Assembly (NCBI GenBank): GCA_037179385.1
Contig: CM074190.1
Span: forward strand, 9,325,784-9,389,783
Source: Holothuria scabra
Taxonomy: Eukaryota; Echinodermata; Holothuroidea; Aspidochirotida; Holothuriidae
DNA length: 64,000 nucleotides
Direction: 5' to 3'
Shown: positions 32,582 through 44,713 of the stretch, piece after piece
How positions within the stretch are numbered: position 1 is the first letter of the stretch
How the letters are laid out: the number at the start of each line of letters is the position of its first letter
Notes under the pieces: model-generated
Told to the model about the DNA's origin: nothing
The model's database searches: none
The model's input: the letters and a program-made list of their open reading frames with translations, nothing else
Program-made: the position numbers and the translations under genes

Positions 32582-32982
32582 CATTACAAACTCATCTGCT
32601 TAAAGATGCAAACTCTGGTTTTGGAATCATAAACTGGGTATCTGTTACCAAATCCAATTGGTTTCTGTGAACATGGCTGATTTATTCTCAGTGACATCTG
32701 AACACTTCTTTGGGGAATAAAAATCTTCCTGTTCATAATCTAAACAAAAGATTTAACTCTGCAATCACTGGACATTTCAGTTGCTTATCTGCTGGGCTAA
32801 TAGGCTGAGTAATCAACTGGAAAAAGGTCCTCACAGGCCAGGGGTTAAGTGCTATTATAGAAGTGATAGTAGTTTCTTACAACAAATAAATGAACAGATA
32901 AGAAGGATTTTATTACACCCGACCTCCCCTTTGTGAGGTCTGGTCAGAGTGTCCTTATTTTTAAGCAGATGAAGTCATAATG
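32582..32982. mobile_element. ~400-bp MITE with TCATCTGCTTAAA ends, copy 1
   Basis: Begins CATTACAAACTCATCTGCTT and ends with the complement CATTATGACTTCATCTGCTT, an imperfect terminal inverted repeat of about 20 bp. The interior is highly similar to 40529-40934: shared words include TTTTGGAATCATAAACTGGG, AACAAATAAATGAACAGATA and CCTCCCCTTTGTGAGGTCTG. No coding sequence. The target duplication could not be resolved. Confidence 0.8.
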
Positions 32983-33549
32983 ACCTTAGGAGATGGCTTT
33001 TCTCACGATAGAAAAGGTAGACGTGATGTAGGCAAAATCCTCGAAATCTAAACTCGGGTGGGGATTTGCAAAAGGTTTATATATGAATGACATGGGTTTA
33101 TCAGTAAATTCCTAAAGATGCCCAAGTTTTAAAAAGATATGCCCTAAAACAAGATAAAAACATCACAGTCGTGGTAAAATTTTTATGAAAGCATCAACAA
33201 GATTCCAAAAACTTGGTACACATTGGGGCAGTGCAAAAAGCTATTATTCTTTACTTTTACTTCAGTTTTTCACAACACAATGTCAGAAAAGCTTAAATTA
33301 TATAGTTATTTTAACACTTTTAAATCTTTACCCCCAAAAATAGAAAATAGCCATGTTCAAAATAAATGGAAAATAAACAAAAATTATAACAAAGATTTAC
33401 ATCATATTCCTTTAGCTTGGAAATAAAGTTTTTCCTCATACCGTCACATTGTACAGTATACAGTCTTGCAAAAACTTTGGTGGAAATGTTTAAATACTGT
33501 AGTCAGGGGAAGGTTAAAAAATGCTGGGACATTTTCAATTGCCAAATTA

Positions 33550-33830
33550 ATTCAATGGACAAATGAAAGGGTGTTCATATAGTGCATTGCCCAATAGTTT
33601 GCAATCTGTCACACCCCTATTAAATAGGGGCATATAAAGTTGGGTAATGGTAATGAAAATTCATTTAATTTGTTTTTTAATTCTATTATTAAACATTGTG
33701 GGAAAGTTGTCCCATAAGCCTGGAAATTCATATAAACCTACTTCATAACATAACATTTTTTCAGAGGATTTTACTCATATGAAATAATTTATAAGTATTT
33801 AGTCAGGAGTTCATGGAGCCTGCAAATGGG
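33550..33830 (+). mobile_element. possible third relic of the hAT-like family
   Basis: Words in order resemble the middle of the two larger copies: TGCCCAATAGTTTGCAATCTG (compare 41998-42020 and 1690-1715), CCCATAAGCCTGGAAATTCAT (compare 42115-42145), then an AT-rich TTTTTCAGAGG..AAATAATTTATAAGTATT block. No termini are left. The similarity is modest and judged by eye. Confidence 0.35.
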
Positions 33831-33839
33831 TGCAAAAGT

Positions 33840-34010
33840 TCTACTCCTAAAGAGGTGAGTGCAATGATTACTCTAGAGCGGTTATTGCAGGCACAGCTTG
33901 CTAAAGAGTGAAGTTTCACTTTTCTTGGATTGAGTTCCAGGTGGAGCACTTTTCACTTTTCTAAGGGTGAAGTAACACTCCAATGGAGTAAATTTACACT
34001 TCTCATTCCA
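33840..34010 (+). repeat. inverted dispersed repeat, arm 1
   Basis: Matches the complement of 35742-35905: TGCAATGATTACTCTAG, TTATTGCAGGCACAGCT, GTTTCACTTTTCTTG and CAGGTGGAG align with close counterparts. Both arms carry recurrent GAGTGAA..TTCACT words, so each could fold on itself. Family unknown. Confidence 0.6.
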
Positions 34011-35139
34011 ATATAAGAGTTATTTAGTTCTCTCCTTTGTTTTTAGGTTGCAGAATTATTCAGAAGTCAGAAGCCTTGCTAAATTTGACAAATATTTTGT
34101 CTCAGTCAAGTGGAAAATTAGACAGCTTAAGAGCTCTGGAAAAGTGGCTGCACCAAGGAGATACACCCTATTCTGACTTTTATCCTTTCTCCTTTGTCAC
34201 ATAGAACACTGGAGGGGCTTCACCTGGACTGGAGTTGAGCTAAAAGTGGCATCTCTTCCTGAGGAAAAACATTCCTGTCGTGAGCAGTGCTACGTCCTCA
34301 CCCCTGCCCCCAAGTTCTGACTACCCTGCTAATAACCTTCTGGCATTGCTATAATTTATCTCTGACTATTAATAGCATATTTTTTCTCCTTCCACTATTA
34401 TCCATTGTTGAACATGGTATTTTGTATCTGTGAATTTAGTTGAAATGGTATCTTGAGGAAATTCTGTTTATTCCAGAACAAAAGGACCAATTTAGTGGAG
34501 CCATAGGTAGGAAGCATGTACAATTTAGGCCTATAAAATTTTTAAAGACTTTGAGACCCTTGAATTGATTTAGTCACTTAACCTTCAACTTGTCAAATAC
34601 AGTATTACAGGGGTGGGCTACCTCTTTGACTGAACGGGACAAATATTTGAGATGAAAAATTGACCGGGCTGCACTTAACCAACCACCTGCTCTTGATTTC
34701 AAAATTTTAATTCTGAGGACTTTGAGGCATTATAAATCTCTATTCACAAAAACCTAATTTCAGTATAGTATTGTTAATATAAGAAATGGGAAAAAGGCTT
34801 ACCTTACAGCTTTCAATGAGATTACTGGCACTGACAATTTGCAACTAATTTCTCCACAGATGAAGTAAGCTATTCAAGACTGGGATGGAGGAGGTGGGTT
34901 CCTTATGTAGTCACACTATGTTTTTATGGAGAAGATTCTTCTGTCACCCTATCTGCAATTTCATGGTCAACTGGGCCAAGGAATCTTTATCTTAATGCGC
35001 AATTAATGAAGTGGAAATACCCTGAAAAAGGGCTCAAAATCCAGGTTTTTGGAGCATCTGAGGAGTTAGCCTAATGAGAGCATTTAAAGGAGAGGGGGTG
35101 TCCTTCCCCCACTTTAATTTTTTTTTTGATATCTTAAGG
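34011..35139. other. non-coding, no gene seen
   Basis: AT-rich. A GGGGGTGTCCTTCCCCCAC word near 35097-35114 resembles the end of the outer hAT-like element at 40160-40190, a possible decayed relative. Confidence 0.4.
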
Positions 35140-35420
35140 TCCTTAGATGCAACTTGGTGCATCTTTTTGGACAAATTTTAAGGCAAATTACTGTGAATTT
35201 TTCATTTTGCTTAGCCCTTTGGAAAATTCTTGATATTTGAGGGTCTTTAGATGCAATTTGGTTAATTATTTTGAACAAATTTTAAGGTAAATTACTACAC
35301 ACCTTTGACATTCCTTAGCCCTAGGGAAAATTCTTGGATTTTCAAGGTCAGTAGATGTAATTTGGTGCATCACTTTGGACACATTTGGAAGGTGAATTTC
35401 TGCAAATGTTTGACATGTAG
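35140..35420 (+). repeat. ~103-bp tandem repeat, 2.7 units
   Basis: Units begin near 35142, 35243 and 35347. Each has TAGATG.AA.TTGGT, then TTTGGACAAATTTTAAGG.AAATT, then CTTAGCCCT..GGAAAATTCTTG. The third unit is cut short. Divergence is moderate. Confidence 0.75.
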
Positions 35421-35741
35421 CTATTCACAAGTGAGTAGCTATGATAAGTTGAGGAACGTTGTTATTACCAATGTAAGCAAAGCTGCTAGCTCCTTTGTTG
35501 TGATTGTGTAAAACAGGTTGTTTTTTTGATGGTGTAAAACAGATTTTTTTTTTCTTGAGACATCTTGCAGGCTGCAATTAAATCACTGAAGGGCCGTAAG
35601 TTGCCCAAGCCTGCAGTATTACATTGTGAGCATCCACAAGTGAGATGATGGTACAAAAGATGTGTCTGAAAAATTAGTTTTGAACTAACTCTAGTGTCTA
35701 ATTGTAATATTATCGTACAGTAAGAAATGTGAATTAACTTC

Positions 35742-35905
35742 ACTACCGTGCCCAAGAATAGTGAAATTCACTCCACCTGAAATTCACTACAAGAAGAGTG
35801 AAACTACTTTCTTAAACGAGCTGTGACTGCAATAATGGCTCTTTTCTAGGGTGATCATTGCAGTGACTCCATCAAGAGTGGAACTCCAATCAATCTGAGT
35901 GAATT
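35742..35905 (-). repeat. inverted dispersed repeat, arm 2
   Basis: Complement-oriented partner of 33840-34010, containing AGTGAAATTCACT-type short palindromes. No coding content. Confidence 0.6.
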
Positions 35906-35913
35906 TCATGCTG

Positions 35914-36266
35914 TCACAGAGCCCATTACTGAAATGCTGCACCTCCTGTAAACTCAAAATCCCGTCGAGTGGCTGTCTCGACAGGATTTTGGACATTGTT
36001 TATTAGAGATTGTCTCATCATCTCACACCTTGCTTCCTCACTCCTCTCCATCTTGTACTAATCCTGAAGGCTGAACAGTGGTGCATAATCTCAAACAATG
36101 GATTCAATAAACAGTTAGCAGCAAGTAGTTCCAGTATCTTGTTGGTAAGGAAGTTGTGGTCAATGAGGACTAATTGGGAGCTTGTTTGCTCAATAGATTA
36201 AGCAGAAATAACAACTCTGGAGATAGGTGGAGAGAGCCACAGATAGTGCTGCACTTGACTAATGGA
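35914..36266 (-). repeat. inverted-duplication block, copy B
   Basis: Reverse complement of 26781-27314 without the MITE. It preserves the single GAGAGGAG empty site, seen here as CTCCTCTC within CACTCCTCTCCATCTTG, and the ATCCCGTCGAG hairpin near 35960. Scattered substitutions separate the copies, so the duplication is not recent. Confidence 0.9.
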
Positions 36267-38043
36267 TTTTTTGGTATGTTCTTTCTTGTTTTGTTAGCCC
36301 CTGGGCCCCTTATGCGTTCACAGGTGAAGTTGAGGTTGTTTTGCCCAAAAATTAGCAGTGCTGCTATTGGTTGCCAAGAAAACTTTGGAACTTTGTACAG
36401 AAAACTTCGGAAAATTGGACACCTGAGACTGTCAGACTGTTGGAAATGGCATATTCAAGGCTTACAAGGTAGATCTAAAGCAGTCATTTTCTTGAGGTTT
36501 TGTTGAAAAATGTTCACTTCAACCTGAATTTCAGCCAGAAAGATTATTTAAGTGGAATACCACTTAGCACAGAGTGTATAGATAACAATGATGAAACGTT
36601 CCCTCTTAATTTTTGTTACATTCTTCTGCTCTGCCTGATTACCTCTTATCACTTTAGGGAGGAGAGAAGTCCACCACATGAACACTTGATTGTGTCAATT
36701 TCATATCTGATCTATTGATTGACAGTAAAAGATGTGTTTCAATACACAAAAAGTTATGTAACATTTGAATTAGCTAACAGGTCAGTCAGCATGTTTTAAT
36801 TGCTTTTCATGCACTGTGAACGCAATGAAAGCATAGCTCATTTGAGGTCACAGTTCATGTAAAAAACTCAGATATTAGTTACACCCCATACCACCCCTAT
36901 GTACTGGGATGTTTATGTTGCTTTTTCAAGAAGCGACGTAATAGCATGTTTGAAAAATCATATCCCATAGACAGTCGAAAACGGCATATGGTAGGCTTAT
37001 GGGAGATCTAAGTGGTTGCTCTTTTGATCAGTAATTTCCAGATAAATGTACAGCTATGGTACCATTGCATGAAACAGTCTTGTATCTTTTTGGGGGAAGA
37101 AATAACTATAAAATGGAATTGAAAATATTCAAATGTATTTTACTCTACTGCAACTCTTGGCTAATTTATTCAATATACTTATATATTGAATTGATTAAAT
37201 TGTACATGGGACTGCACCAACTTCCAACTATAAAATGATTTTACTTCTACAGGTGAAATTTCATGTTAGGAGGTGCCTGGGTTTAATGAATTTTCAGGTT
37301 TAAATGGTAGAACACTTTCTCACACTGTAGGGCAAGTCCAAGTCATTCTGTAGGGCTAAGCCATTTTGTGTGTTTTTTATGGGACAATTAAAGATTTTGA
37401 AACCCAATAACATTGGTTGAGTAACTTGTTACTAAAGTTTTATGATCTAGTATGCTGTGTAGAACAGCTTCTACTGTGGTTAATATTTAGCTCATTTAAT
37501 TCAATTTTGAACATGTAGGACACATTAATGTACCATGTTTTAGATGGGACCAGAAAAAATGCAAGTTTTTTACCTTAGGTAGTTGTTCTAAAATTTCTCT
37601 GAAAATACATACATGTAGTCTAATAGTGTTAAGAACACATGTTTTAGAAGCAACTGTTGTGAACATTTTGTTGAAAGTTTCACAGGAAAGTGTTGGGTGG
37701 ATGGTGGGGTACTATGGGAGTGTATGATAAACTTGGTGTTTCAGTAGTATGGGTCAGTTTTGTATGGGACATGTTGTCCTTCATACACTACAATGTGTTT
37801 GTGCAATAATGAAACAATATCCCACCTGCCAAAACATCAGTCTTGACCCCCTGTCCCCCCTCCATCAGTTATGTTGTTTTTTGAAGGAATGTCATGCAGA
37901 AGTAATGGATTTTTAACAATATTTGATAGCATAATTATACACTATGCTAGTTAATCCAAGTGCCTGATGAATCATCTGCTTCAAGTACAGTCAATAGACA
38001 AAAACTACTAAACACTATGCACAGTATGTGCATGCTGAAGGTC
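36267..38043. other. non-coding, no gene seen
   Basis: AT-rich. The open frames at 36174-36718 are short, overlapping and without domain signatures. Confidence 0.45.
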
Positions 38044-38156
38044 CTGTGGCCCGTTCCACAAAGAGTTACGCATGATCTTAATTTTATTTACTGTTGACTT
38101 AAGTATGGGGAATCAAACTTAAGATTGTGCGTAACTCTTTGTGGAACGGGCCGCAG
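38044..38156. mobile_element. 113-bp palindromic MITE
   Basis: Left end CTGTGGCCCGTTCCACAAAG and complemented right end CTGCGGCCCGTTCCACAAAG continue through AGTTACGCA and ATCTTAA, giving about 40 bp of inverted repeat around a small loop. The element is mostly hairpin. Target duplication is unclear (GTC/GTG). Confidence 0.85.
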
Positions 38157-39574
38157 GTGTGTAAGGGCATGCATGTGTGATGGAAAAATGAATTGAAATC
38201 ACTCTTTGGGTGGGGTTAAAACATTGTCTAAAAATGTTTCTTAGGAGACAGTTGATGACCTTAGGCAGTAGTCTAATTAGCAGAATTAATTACATTTTTT
38301 TTAAACCTTTTTTTGCTTTGTTTGAAACTTTGATTTTCTGAGAAAATTAAGAAAAAAATCAGAAGGCTTCTCTTGAGTGTAAAAATACTATCTGAACATG
38401 TTTCTCATGGGAAAGATGACCTTAGGCAATAGCCCAATGTGTGTGATTAATTGCATTTTTCTAACATGTTAGCTTTATTTGAAACTCTAAGTTGAATAAC
38501 ATAAGTCCATGGAAAAAATATATATCCATGTACTTTAGTGAGTTACATACATAAAATAAATGTCCCACATGAAACACCTGTATTATGGCAATTTTGCAAA
38601 TTAGGTGGTAGTACTCACCTGAACTATGGACGAATTCTTCAATCAACAAGTGTTTCATCCTGCCCACGGGCATCCGCAGAAATTTTTACGAGGGGGAGCG
38701 GGGTCATTCATGGATGATTGAATTGTGTACACTATCTAACCGGAGCCACACCATCAGTTGGCGTGGAACGTACAAGAAAGTTTGGGGCCTTACAAACCCT
38801 CCAGATGGCCGGAAAATACAATTGGCAAGTGTTCCAAGCTGCATGTACCAAGCCCTGAAACAGGAATTCTATGTCTGTAATTTTTAGATTTTTAGAATTT
38901 CCAATGAAAAAAATTGTTGATGGGAAATCTGCCTCTCGGTCACGGCCTTGCATGCCTATGCACGATAAAACTTATAACTGTCAAACAGCCTATGTAGGCC
39001 TATATCTGATACCCAATTTTGAATCATACCTCCTCCCCCATTTTCACCTTGTACATCCCAGTTACATCCATGCTTAGCCACTTGAGATCAGCAAGGGACC
39101 AAACCAAGACCAACGCATTCATCAATTGTCGGGTGCCATATGCACACTACAGTTTTGGCATAGTTTTTACAATTACACATTTCCAATAGATATCACAAAT
39201 GATGGTCCCCAAAGTACGATTTCACTGTTTAGCATACCACCTTCACTTTTGCTATTCAAAATGTTAAATGTCATATTTCAAGAGTAGAAACTGACGTTGT
39301 GAGTGAAGATATTTTGATGATTTATTTTTTATTTTAATTTTTAATTCATTTTTTCACAATCGTTTGATTCCCCCCGCTTGCAGACACCCATGATCATGCC
39401 AAGATGGTTCCACGCAACTGATGGTCTGAATTTGCAATGAATTGGATAAGTGTGGCAAGGTATAGGAAGATTCAACCTTCATTGCTAGTTTACTTTGTGG
39501 ACTTTTCCAGGTTGCGTGTAGTGAGTATATTTTGATACAGTATTTTCTTCGAACCATGCATTTGGCAATAATTT
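38157..39574. other. non-coding, transposon debris possible
   Basis: Two blocks hint at broken elements: GGGCATCCGCAGAAATTTTT at 38668 with a following GGGGGAGCGGGG, and ACCATCAGTTGGCGTGGAAC at 38750, which has an inverted near-copy at 39403-39425. The order of the blocks is not that of a simple element, so no border is called. Confidence 0.35.
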
Positions 39575-40089
39575 TATCAATAAATTTGGATTCTATGGAA
39601 AATTTACAACTTTCCTGTTGTCAAGTAGCAATATTAAACCCTTATAGGATGGTCTGGCCCATCTAATTACACTGTTTAGAACTGCTTACAGCATATTTGG
39701 GTGACTTGAATTTTCACTTTTAAATTGCACACAGTTCTATATGGTTTATGTATGGGAATTATTACCACTATTTCGAGTTAGCAGAATTTTGAGCCGCTTA
39801 AGTTGTAGTCAAACTGCAATGTTATGCCCTTATAGAAGGGTCTGGCCCATCTGATTACACTGTTTAGAACTGCTTACAGCGTGTTTAGGTGACATGATCT
39901 TTCACTTTTAAATTGCACACAGTTCTATATGGTTTATGTATGGGAATTATTACCACTGTTTGGACTTAGCAGAATTTTACGCCACTTTAATTGTAGTCAA
40001 AGTGCAATGTTAAACCCTTATAGGAGGGTTTGGCCCATCTAATTACACTGTTTAGAACTGTCTACAGCATGTTTAGGTGACATGATTTT
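39575..40089 (+). repeat. 188-bp satellite, left-edge monomers
   Basis: About 2.7 diverged monomers of the satellite that fills the rest of the window. Landmarks include CCCTTATAGGA.GGTCTGGCC, ACACTGTTTAGAACTG, CAGCATGTTTAGGTGACATG and TATGGTTTATGTATGGGAAT. The outermost monomer is the most degraded, as expected at an array edge. The last eight bases (ATGATTTT, 40082-40089) were duplicated by insertion of the adjacent transposon; the array resumes at 44714 in register. Confidence 0.93.
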
Positions 40090-40528
40090 CAGGCCCGTAG
40101 CCAGAATAATCAACTTGGGGGGGGGGGGGCACATCAATATTGGAGTTTTGCTGGCCTGGGGGAGGGGTGTAAGGGGGTGTCCCCCACTCTTTTGAAAAAT
40201 TTTTGCCTTTTTCGAGGACTCTAGATGCAAAATTTTTCTTTGATATATTTGGACTCTGAAAAAGCTGGTCTCATAACAAAACTTTGCCCCTTTTTACATG
40301 ACAAGTTAAAATGGAATAGAAAAATATGGATATTATAAAAAGCAAGTTGCCAACGAGGTTGTCAAGGCAGGGGTGGTGCCAGCAGGGGGGCCGAGGGGTT
40401 ACGGCCCACCTGTCGGGGAACACTGGCCCCCCCGTCGAGGAAGGTTGGCGATTTCGTCGGGAGGCCTAAAAATAAAAAAAATTAATTAATTAATTACTTA
40501 ATTGATTAATTAATTTACATTAATTTTA

Positions 40529-40934
40529 CATTACCAACTCATCTGCTTAGATATCCAAACTCTGGTTTTGGAATCATAAACTGGGTATCTGTTACCAAAT
40601 CCAATTAAATTTGATTTCTGTGAACATGGCTAATTTATTCTCAGTGACATATGAACCCTTCTTTGCATAATTAAAGGCTTCCTGTTCATAATCTAAACAA
40701 AAGGGTAAATCTGCAATCACTGGACATTTGAGTGACTTATCTGCTGTGATAATAGGTTGTGTAATCACTTGGAAAAAGTTCTTCACAGGCCATGGTTTAA
40801 GTGCTATTCTGGAAGTGATAGTGATCTTTTACAACAAATAAATGAACAGATAAGGAGGATTTTATTACGCCAGACCTCCCCTTTGTGAGGTCTGGTCAGA
40901 ATGTCCTTATTTTAAAGCAAGTGAAGTCATTATG
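40529..40934. mobile_element. ~400-bp MITE with TCATCTGCTTA ends, copy 2
   Basis: Second copy of the MITE at 32582-32982, sitting in a TTAA/ATTA-rich simple tract (about 40480-40528 and 40935-40960). Copy 1 of the host element has only an A-rich tract at the same place. One end differs (CACTTGCTTTA instead of CATCTGCTTAA). The exact target duplication is masked by the simple sequence. Confidence 0.78.
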
Positions 40935-41253
40935 TAATTAATCAATTAATTAATTAAAAAACTAAAAGGACTAAAGTTACCAAATGGGTAATCTTGAACA
41001 CATTATTTTGTTTTGCAGTGCTGTTTTAAAGCATATTGGGAATAGAATTTCGATCAATTATTCTTAGCTATGTTTTACCTCATTCCATATGTACCTTACT
41101 CATCCCGCGTTGGGGAAGGGCGGCATTTTTTGCGGAAGGTCTAATGAAGAACGTAAAGGACTGAAGTTACTGGATGGATGATTGTGAACTTTTTTTTTCT
41201 TTATTATTTTTTGTTTTTCGTTTGTAACCCTATTTTTGATGCATCGATTTTAA

Positions 41254-41645
41254 GCCCAGTACACACTACAGCGATATCGGATCGGATAACTATCCGAATT
41301 CTGTCAGTTTTAGTTAAAATCTCCTCCATCCATTTTCAGGAAGAACCAAAAATTTGCCATCCTGTGTAAATATACAACCCGTATGAGCGGAATTCGGAAG
41401 TCAAATATATATACTTATTTTGTGACGTCACATTGTCAAATAGTTTTACCGAACTATGCGTATCCGATTAAAGTTGTCTGTGGATGTGGCACAATGGAAT
41501 ATTTGGTATAAGTTACTTGGAATTTCGTAGGCTACACTGGTTGGCAAATTTTTGTTTCTTTCCGACCAAAGATGAAGGAGATATTAATTAACACTTACAA
41601 AAATCAGAGCGAAATCCGATCCGATATCGTTGTAGTGTGACCTGG
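41254..41645. mobile_element. 392-bp MITE with CACACTACA.CGATATCGGATCGGA ends
   Basis: The ends pair over about 28 bp: CACACTACAGCGATATCGGA on the left and CACACTACAACGATATCGGA complemented on the right. Flanks are TTTTAA and TTTTGA. Copy 1 of the host element has an uninterrupted TGTTTTAATCACTTC at the corresponding point (about 1400-1415), an empty site that confirms the insertion. No coding sequence; the superfamily is not assigned. Confidence 0.88.
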
Positions 41646-42578
41646 TTTTGATCACTTCTTACTAGTTCTGCTATCCCTCCTCCCATCTTCCATACGTGCG
41701 CGTAAGGTCATGCCCCCATTGGGGAAGACTTCCCTCCCCCTGTTGTTGAGAGAAAATCCAATTTCATCGGAGATCTTTCATACACAGGCCCAGGATAAAA
41801 AATGTGGGCCTGATAACTTCAGTCACCCCCGACGATCTTCTTGATTTTGCTTTCTAGAAGACCATATTCTTCAAGGAAACTGACAATTCCAAATTTTCCT
41901 TACAAAAATGGACAAGTGGTTTTTCATATGCAGGCATTACCCAATAGTCTTTCTCTAAAGTCCTCCCGATCCTCTGGCAAAGGTCCATTCAACATGCCTT
42001 GCCCAATGGTCTGCAATCTGGTCTGTCCCGACAGCCGAATTCTAAAAACGCTAACGAAAATCGGCCGGGCCATTTTGGACTACACATAATGATAAACAGA
42101 GGCTTGAATATGTCTCCCCTTAAGTCTGACTGAAAATTCATTTCAAGCCACCTTGTAATGTGACATTTTTTCAAATACGTTGGAAGAAAGATCATTTTGT
42201 CTGGAGTTTGGGCAGTCAGGAAGAAAATTTCATCTTTTAGTGGATATTGCAACTGAAAAAAACAAAGAATTCTGGTAGAGTAAAAAAAAACAGTATGTTT
42301 TTGCATAGGTTCCCCCTGAAAAGAGACAAATCCATTACATCTAATTGCAGCAGTACTGTACCGTTTATCTGGTAGTTTTCTGATCACTTACCAAGCTGTT
42401 TTTTTTTTCTGTTAAAGTGAAATTTCTATTTCTAAGGATATCTCAAAATAAAGACTGCTCAAGTCTGGGAAATGCCTTTTTCGGGTGTCTGTGGTGTTAG
42501 TTTTTTTTGAACAATTTTCTTTACTTTCCTCTAACTGATGGGTGGCGCTCCGCTTAGTGTTTTGGTCGTTAAAATTAC

Positions 42579-42840
42579 TTAAAGGTAAAGAGCAGTCCCC
42601 CCAAACTTATTTTGAAGAAAAAGCTGAATAACTCAATTTTCATCTTATTTCTCTTTAAAGTATCTTTAATTACATTTTATGACTTTACTATTGCATATTG
42701 AAGGTGAATCAAGTAATCATTTCTGGTAAATTTCACATTTGAAGAGAAAAAACATTGTCACATGACTCCCAACAGCCAATCATGAAACTGGACAGTCTAC
42801 TACACTTCTTCAATTTGGGATGACTGCTCCTGCCCTTTAA
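42579..42840. mobile_element. TTAA-type (piggyBac-like) MITE, ~254 bp
   Basis: Flanked by TTAA at 42579-42582 and 42837-42840. The ends AGGTAAAGAGCAGTCC and AGGGCAGGAGCAGTCA (complemented) are inverted repeats. Copy 1 of the host element reads TTACTTACCG at the equivalent site (about 2310-2320) with no insert. TTAA specificity and the AGG start point to piggyBac-like mobilisation. An older relative is at 7709-7970. Confidence 0.9.
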
Positions 42841-44713
42841 CAGAACAATGCATGCTTGCATATTATTCTTCGCTTTGGGGCAGTATTATAAAGTGTAAAT
42901 TTTATTGCGAAAGAAAGCTCAAAATAATGACTATATCAGTACTTTGTTTCTAGTTACCAGCCTGGTAGCGGAAATGCCTTTTCCTGCTTTCTGGAGGTTC
43001 TTCATATTTCCAAAATATCTGTGCGTGCCACTTGTAGTTTTTCGGGCAATATTATATTTTTCGGACAAAAGAAAAAAACAAAACAATTCTGTCCCCTCCC
43101 AAACTGAAACACTACCGTCGGCCTATGTCAGAACTTCAAATATATGGGAAGCCAAATATTTTCCACGGAACATTTACCAATATGGTCCGAGGGCATTAAT
43201 CTACCTGATGATATTCAGTAACCCCAACAAAGCTGTGCAAAACTACAGATTACTCCCTACTTGATTTTTCTTATAAGAAGGTCAAATTCTTCCATAAAAA
43301 CACCAAAATCTGTCATAATATAAGCTCCAGATTGTTAAAAGTGGCAAAATTTTCCAATTTTGATGGATACTCAGTACAACAAATAACCGATAAGCAGACA
43401 ACTCTGTTAATCACCCTGACATTCTACGTAATTTTGCTCTCGAAAGGCATATCACTTAATAAGGAACAAAAATTTTTATTATAACCTTACAAAAACCAAA
43501 TTTTCTTATATCAAATTCCAAAATATATGCAATAAAATAAGCTCAGCTCTTAATTTTCAAATCTTGGTTAAAAAAGGATAAAAAACTTTTCGTGCAAACT
43601 TTAAGACTCGTCTTGAGATAGTATGTAGGACAAGAACGATTAAATGCATAACCCCAACAGAATTTCAGCTGTCGCCTGTAAAACGTTTTTGAATTTCTTC
43701 ATATCAAGGACAGATTCTTCAATATATACCCCAAATTTTAAATTGTCATTACAAAAGCCAAATTTCTTTCAAAAAATAAACTTCAGATTTTAAGTGTTTG
43801 TTTAAAAAAAAGTCCCAAAATTTCGGCACGCTGTGCGTGCCTCAAATTCTGTCAAGTTACGTCCCACCGGGACTAACCCATCGCCTTTGTCGGGGCCTTG
43901 AACTGCTGGCCCCCCTGTCAGGGAGCTTGGCCCCCCTGTCGGGCAAATCCTGGCACCACCCCTGTGTCAAGGCTAATTGGTGGTGTCAAACTTAACTTAA
44001 ACAAATTATGAAAATCAATCTTTCCTGTAGCTTTATCAAGTATTTTCTTGCCTAAAAGAGTTTGGTTCTGGATCTTTTTTCTCGGTTAGAAAATTTCATA
44101 ACAACTTCAACTGGGTTGATCTGCATTTGCTTACTCTATTCCCCGGACACATACATTACTCCTAAATCAGAAAGATGTTGATTTTACTTGTATTTAACTG
44201 CTTTCTTGTTTTTTGCGGTATACGGTAATTCCAGGCACTTTTTCCTAAAGCTGTTCTTAAGGAATAAATCTTTATGATAACTTCATTAAATTATTTTGTG
44301 CCTGAAGTCTCTCTTTTTGCACTGCCTACAACGCCGGCCCACAAACCAGGTAAAATGTACATTACTCTCATGTAAGAACTTATATGACAGCTGAATGATA
44401 CATTGACGTGCGAAATTAGGCTCGAAACAATACTAAGCGAAACCTCCTCGACCTTCAGGGAAGGGATCTCCACGTGCCATCGATGACTAATTATTGACAG
44501 TAATAGTTGTGTACACCGTTCATACGCTCCTTACCCGAGTTAAAGTGTGTTTTGTTCGAAAGTGGGAGACATTTTGACAGAATTCAGTCTAGGTATTTTG
44601 AAGCTGTGGTGATTTAATGGGGATAAATTTTTTTCTCCTTCAGTGCAAGACCTTTTATTGAAAAATTTTTTGGGGGCACGTGCCCCCGTGCCCCCCCCGT
44701 GGCTTTGTCCCTG

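Larger units (their letters stand above)
40368..43964. mobile_element. hAT-like non-autonomous element, copy 2, nested
   Basis: Terminal repeats CAGGGGTGGTGCCAG match those of the copy at 987-3432. The flanking duplication is a perfect 8 bp, TGTCAAGG (40360-40367 and 43965-43972). The body is colinear with copy 1 but longer, owing to three extra insertions (40529-40934, 41254-41645, 42579-42840). The frame at 41841-42089 corresponds to the one at 1594-1782 in copy 1, sharing RRPY and CPDSRIL. It might be a trace of a former gene, but it is broken differently in the two copies and has no known domain. GC-rich CCCCGTCGGGGA modules mark both ends. Confidence 0.9.
40090..44713. mobile_element. 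outer hAT-like element inserted in the satellite
   Basis: Starts CAGGCCCGTAGCCAGAATAA followed by a G-run and ends, complemented, CAGGGACAAAGCCACGGGGG, so the ends are imperfect inverted repeats with the CAGGG...AGCCA signature. Flanks are ATGATTTT (40082-40089) and ACGATTTT (44714-44721), an 8-bp duplication with one later change. Removing the element restores a normal satellite monomer (ATGATTTT then TCACTTT). Its own sequence is only about 1 kb (40090-40367 and 43973-44713). The rest is a second element nested inside. No transposase is seen in either part. Confidence 0.88.
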
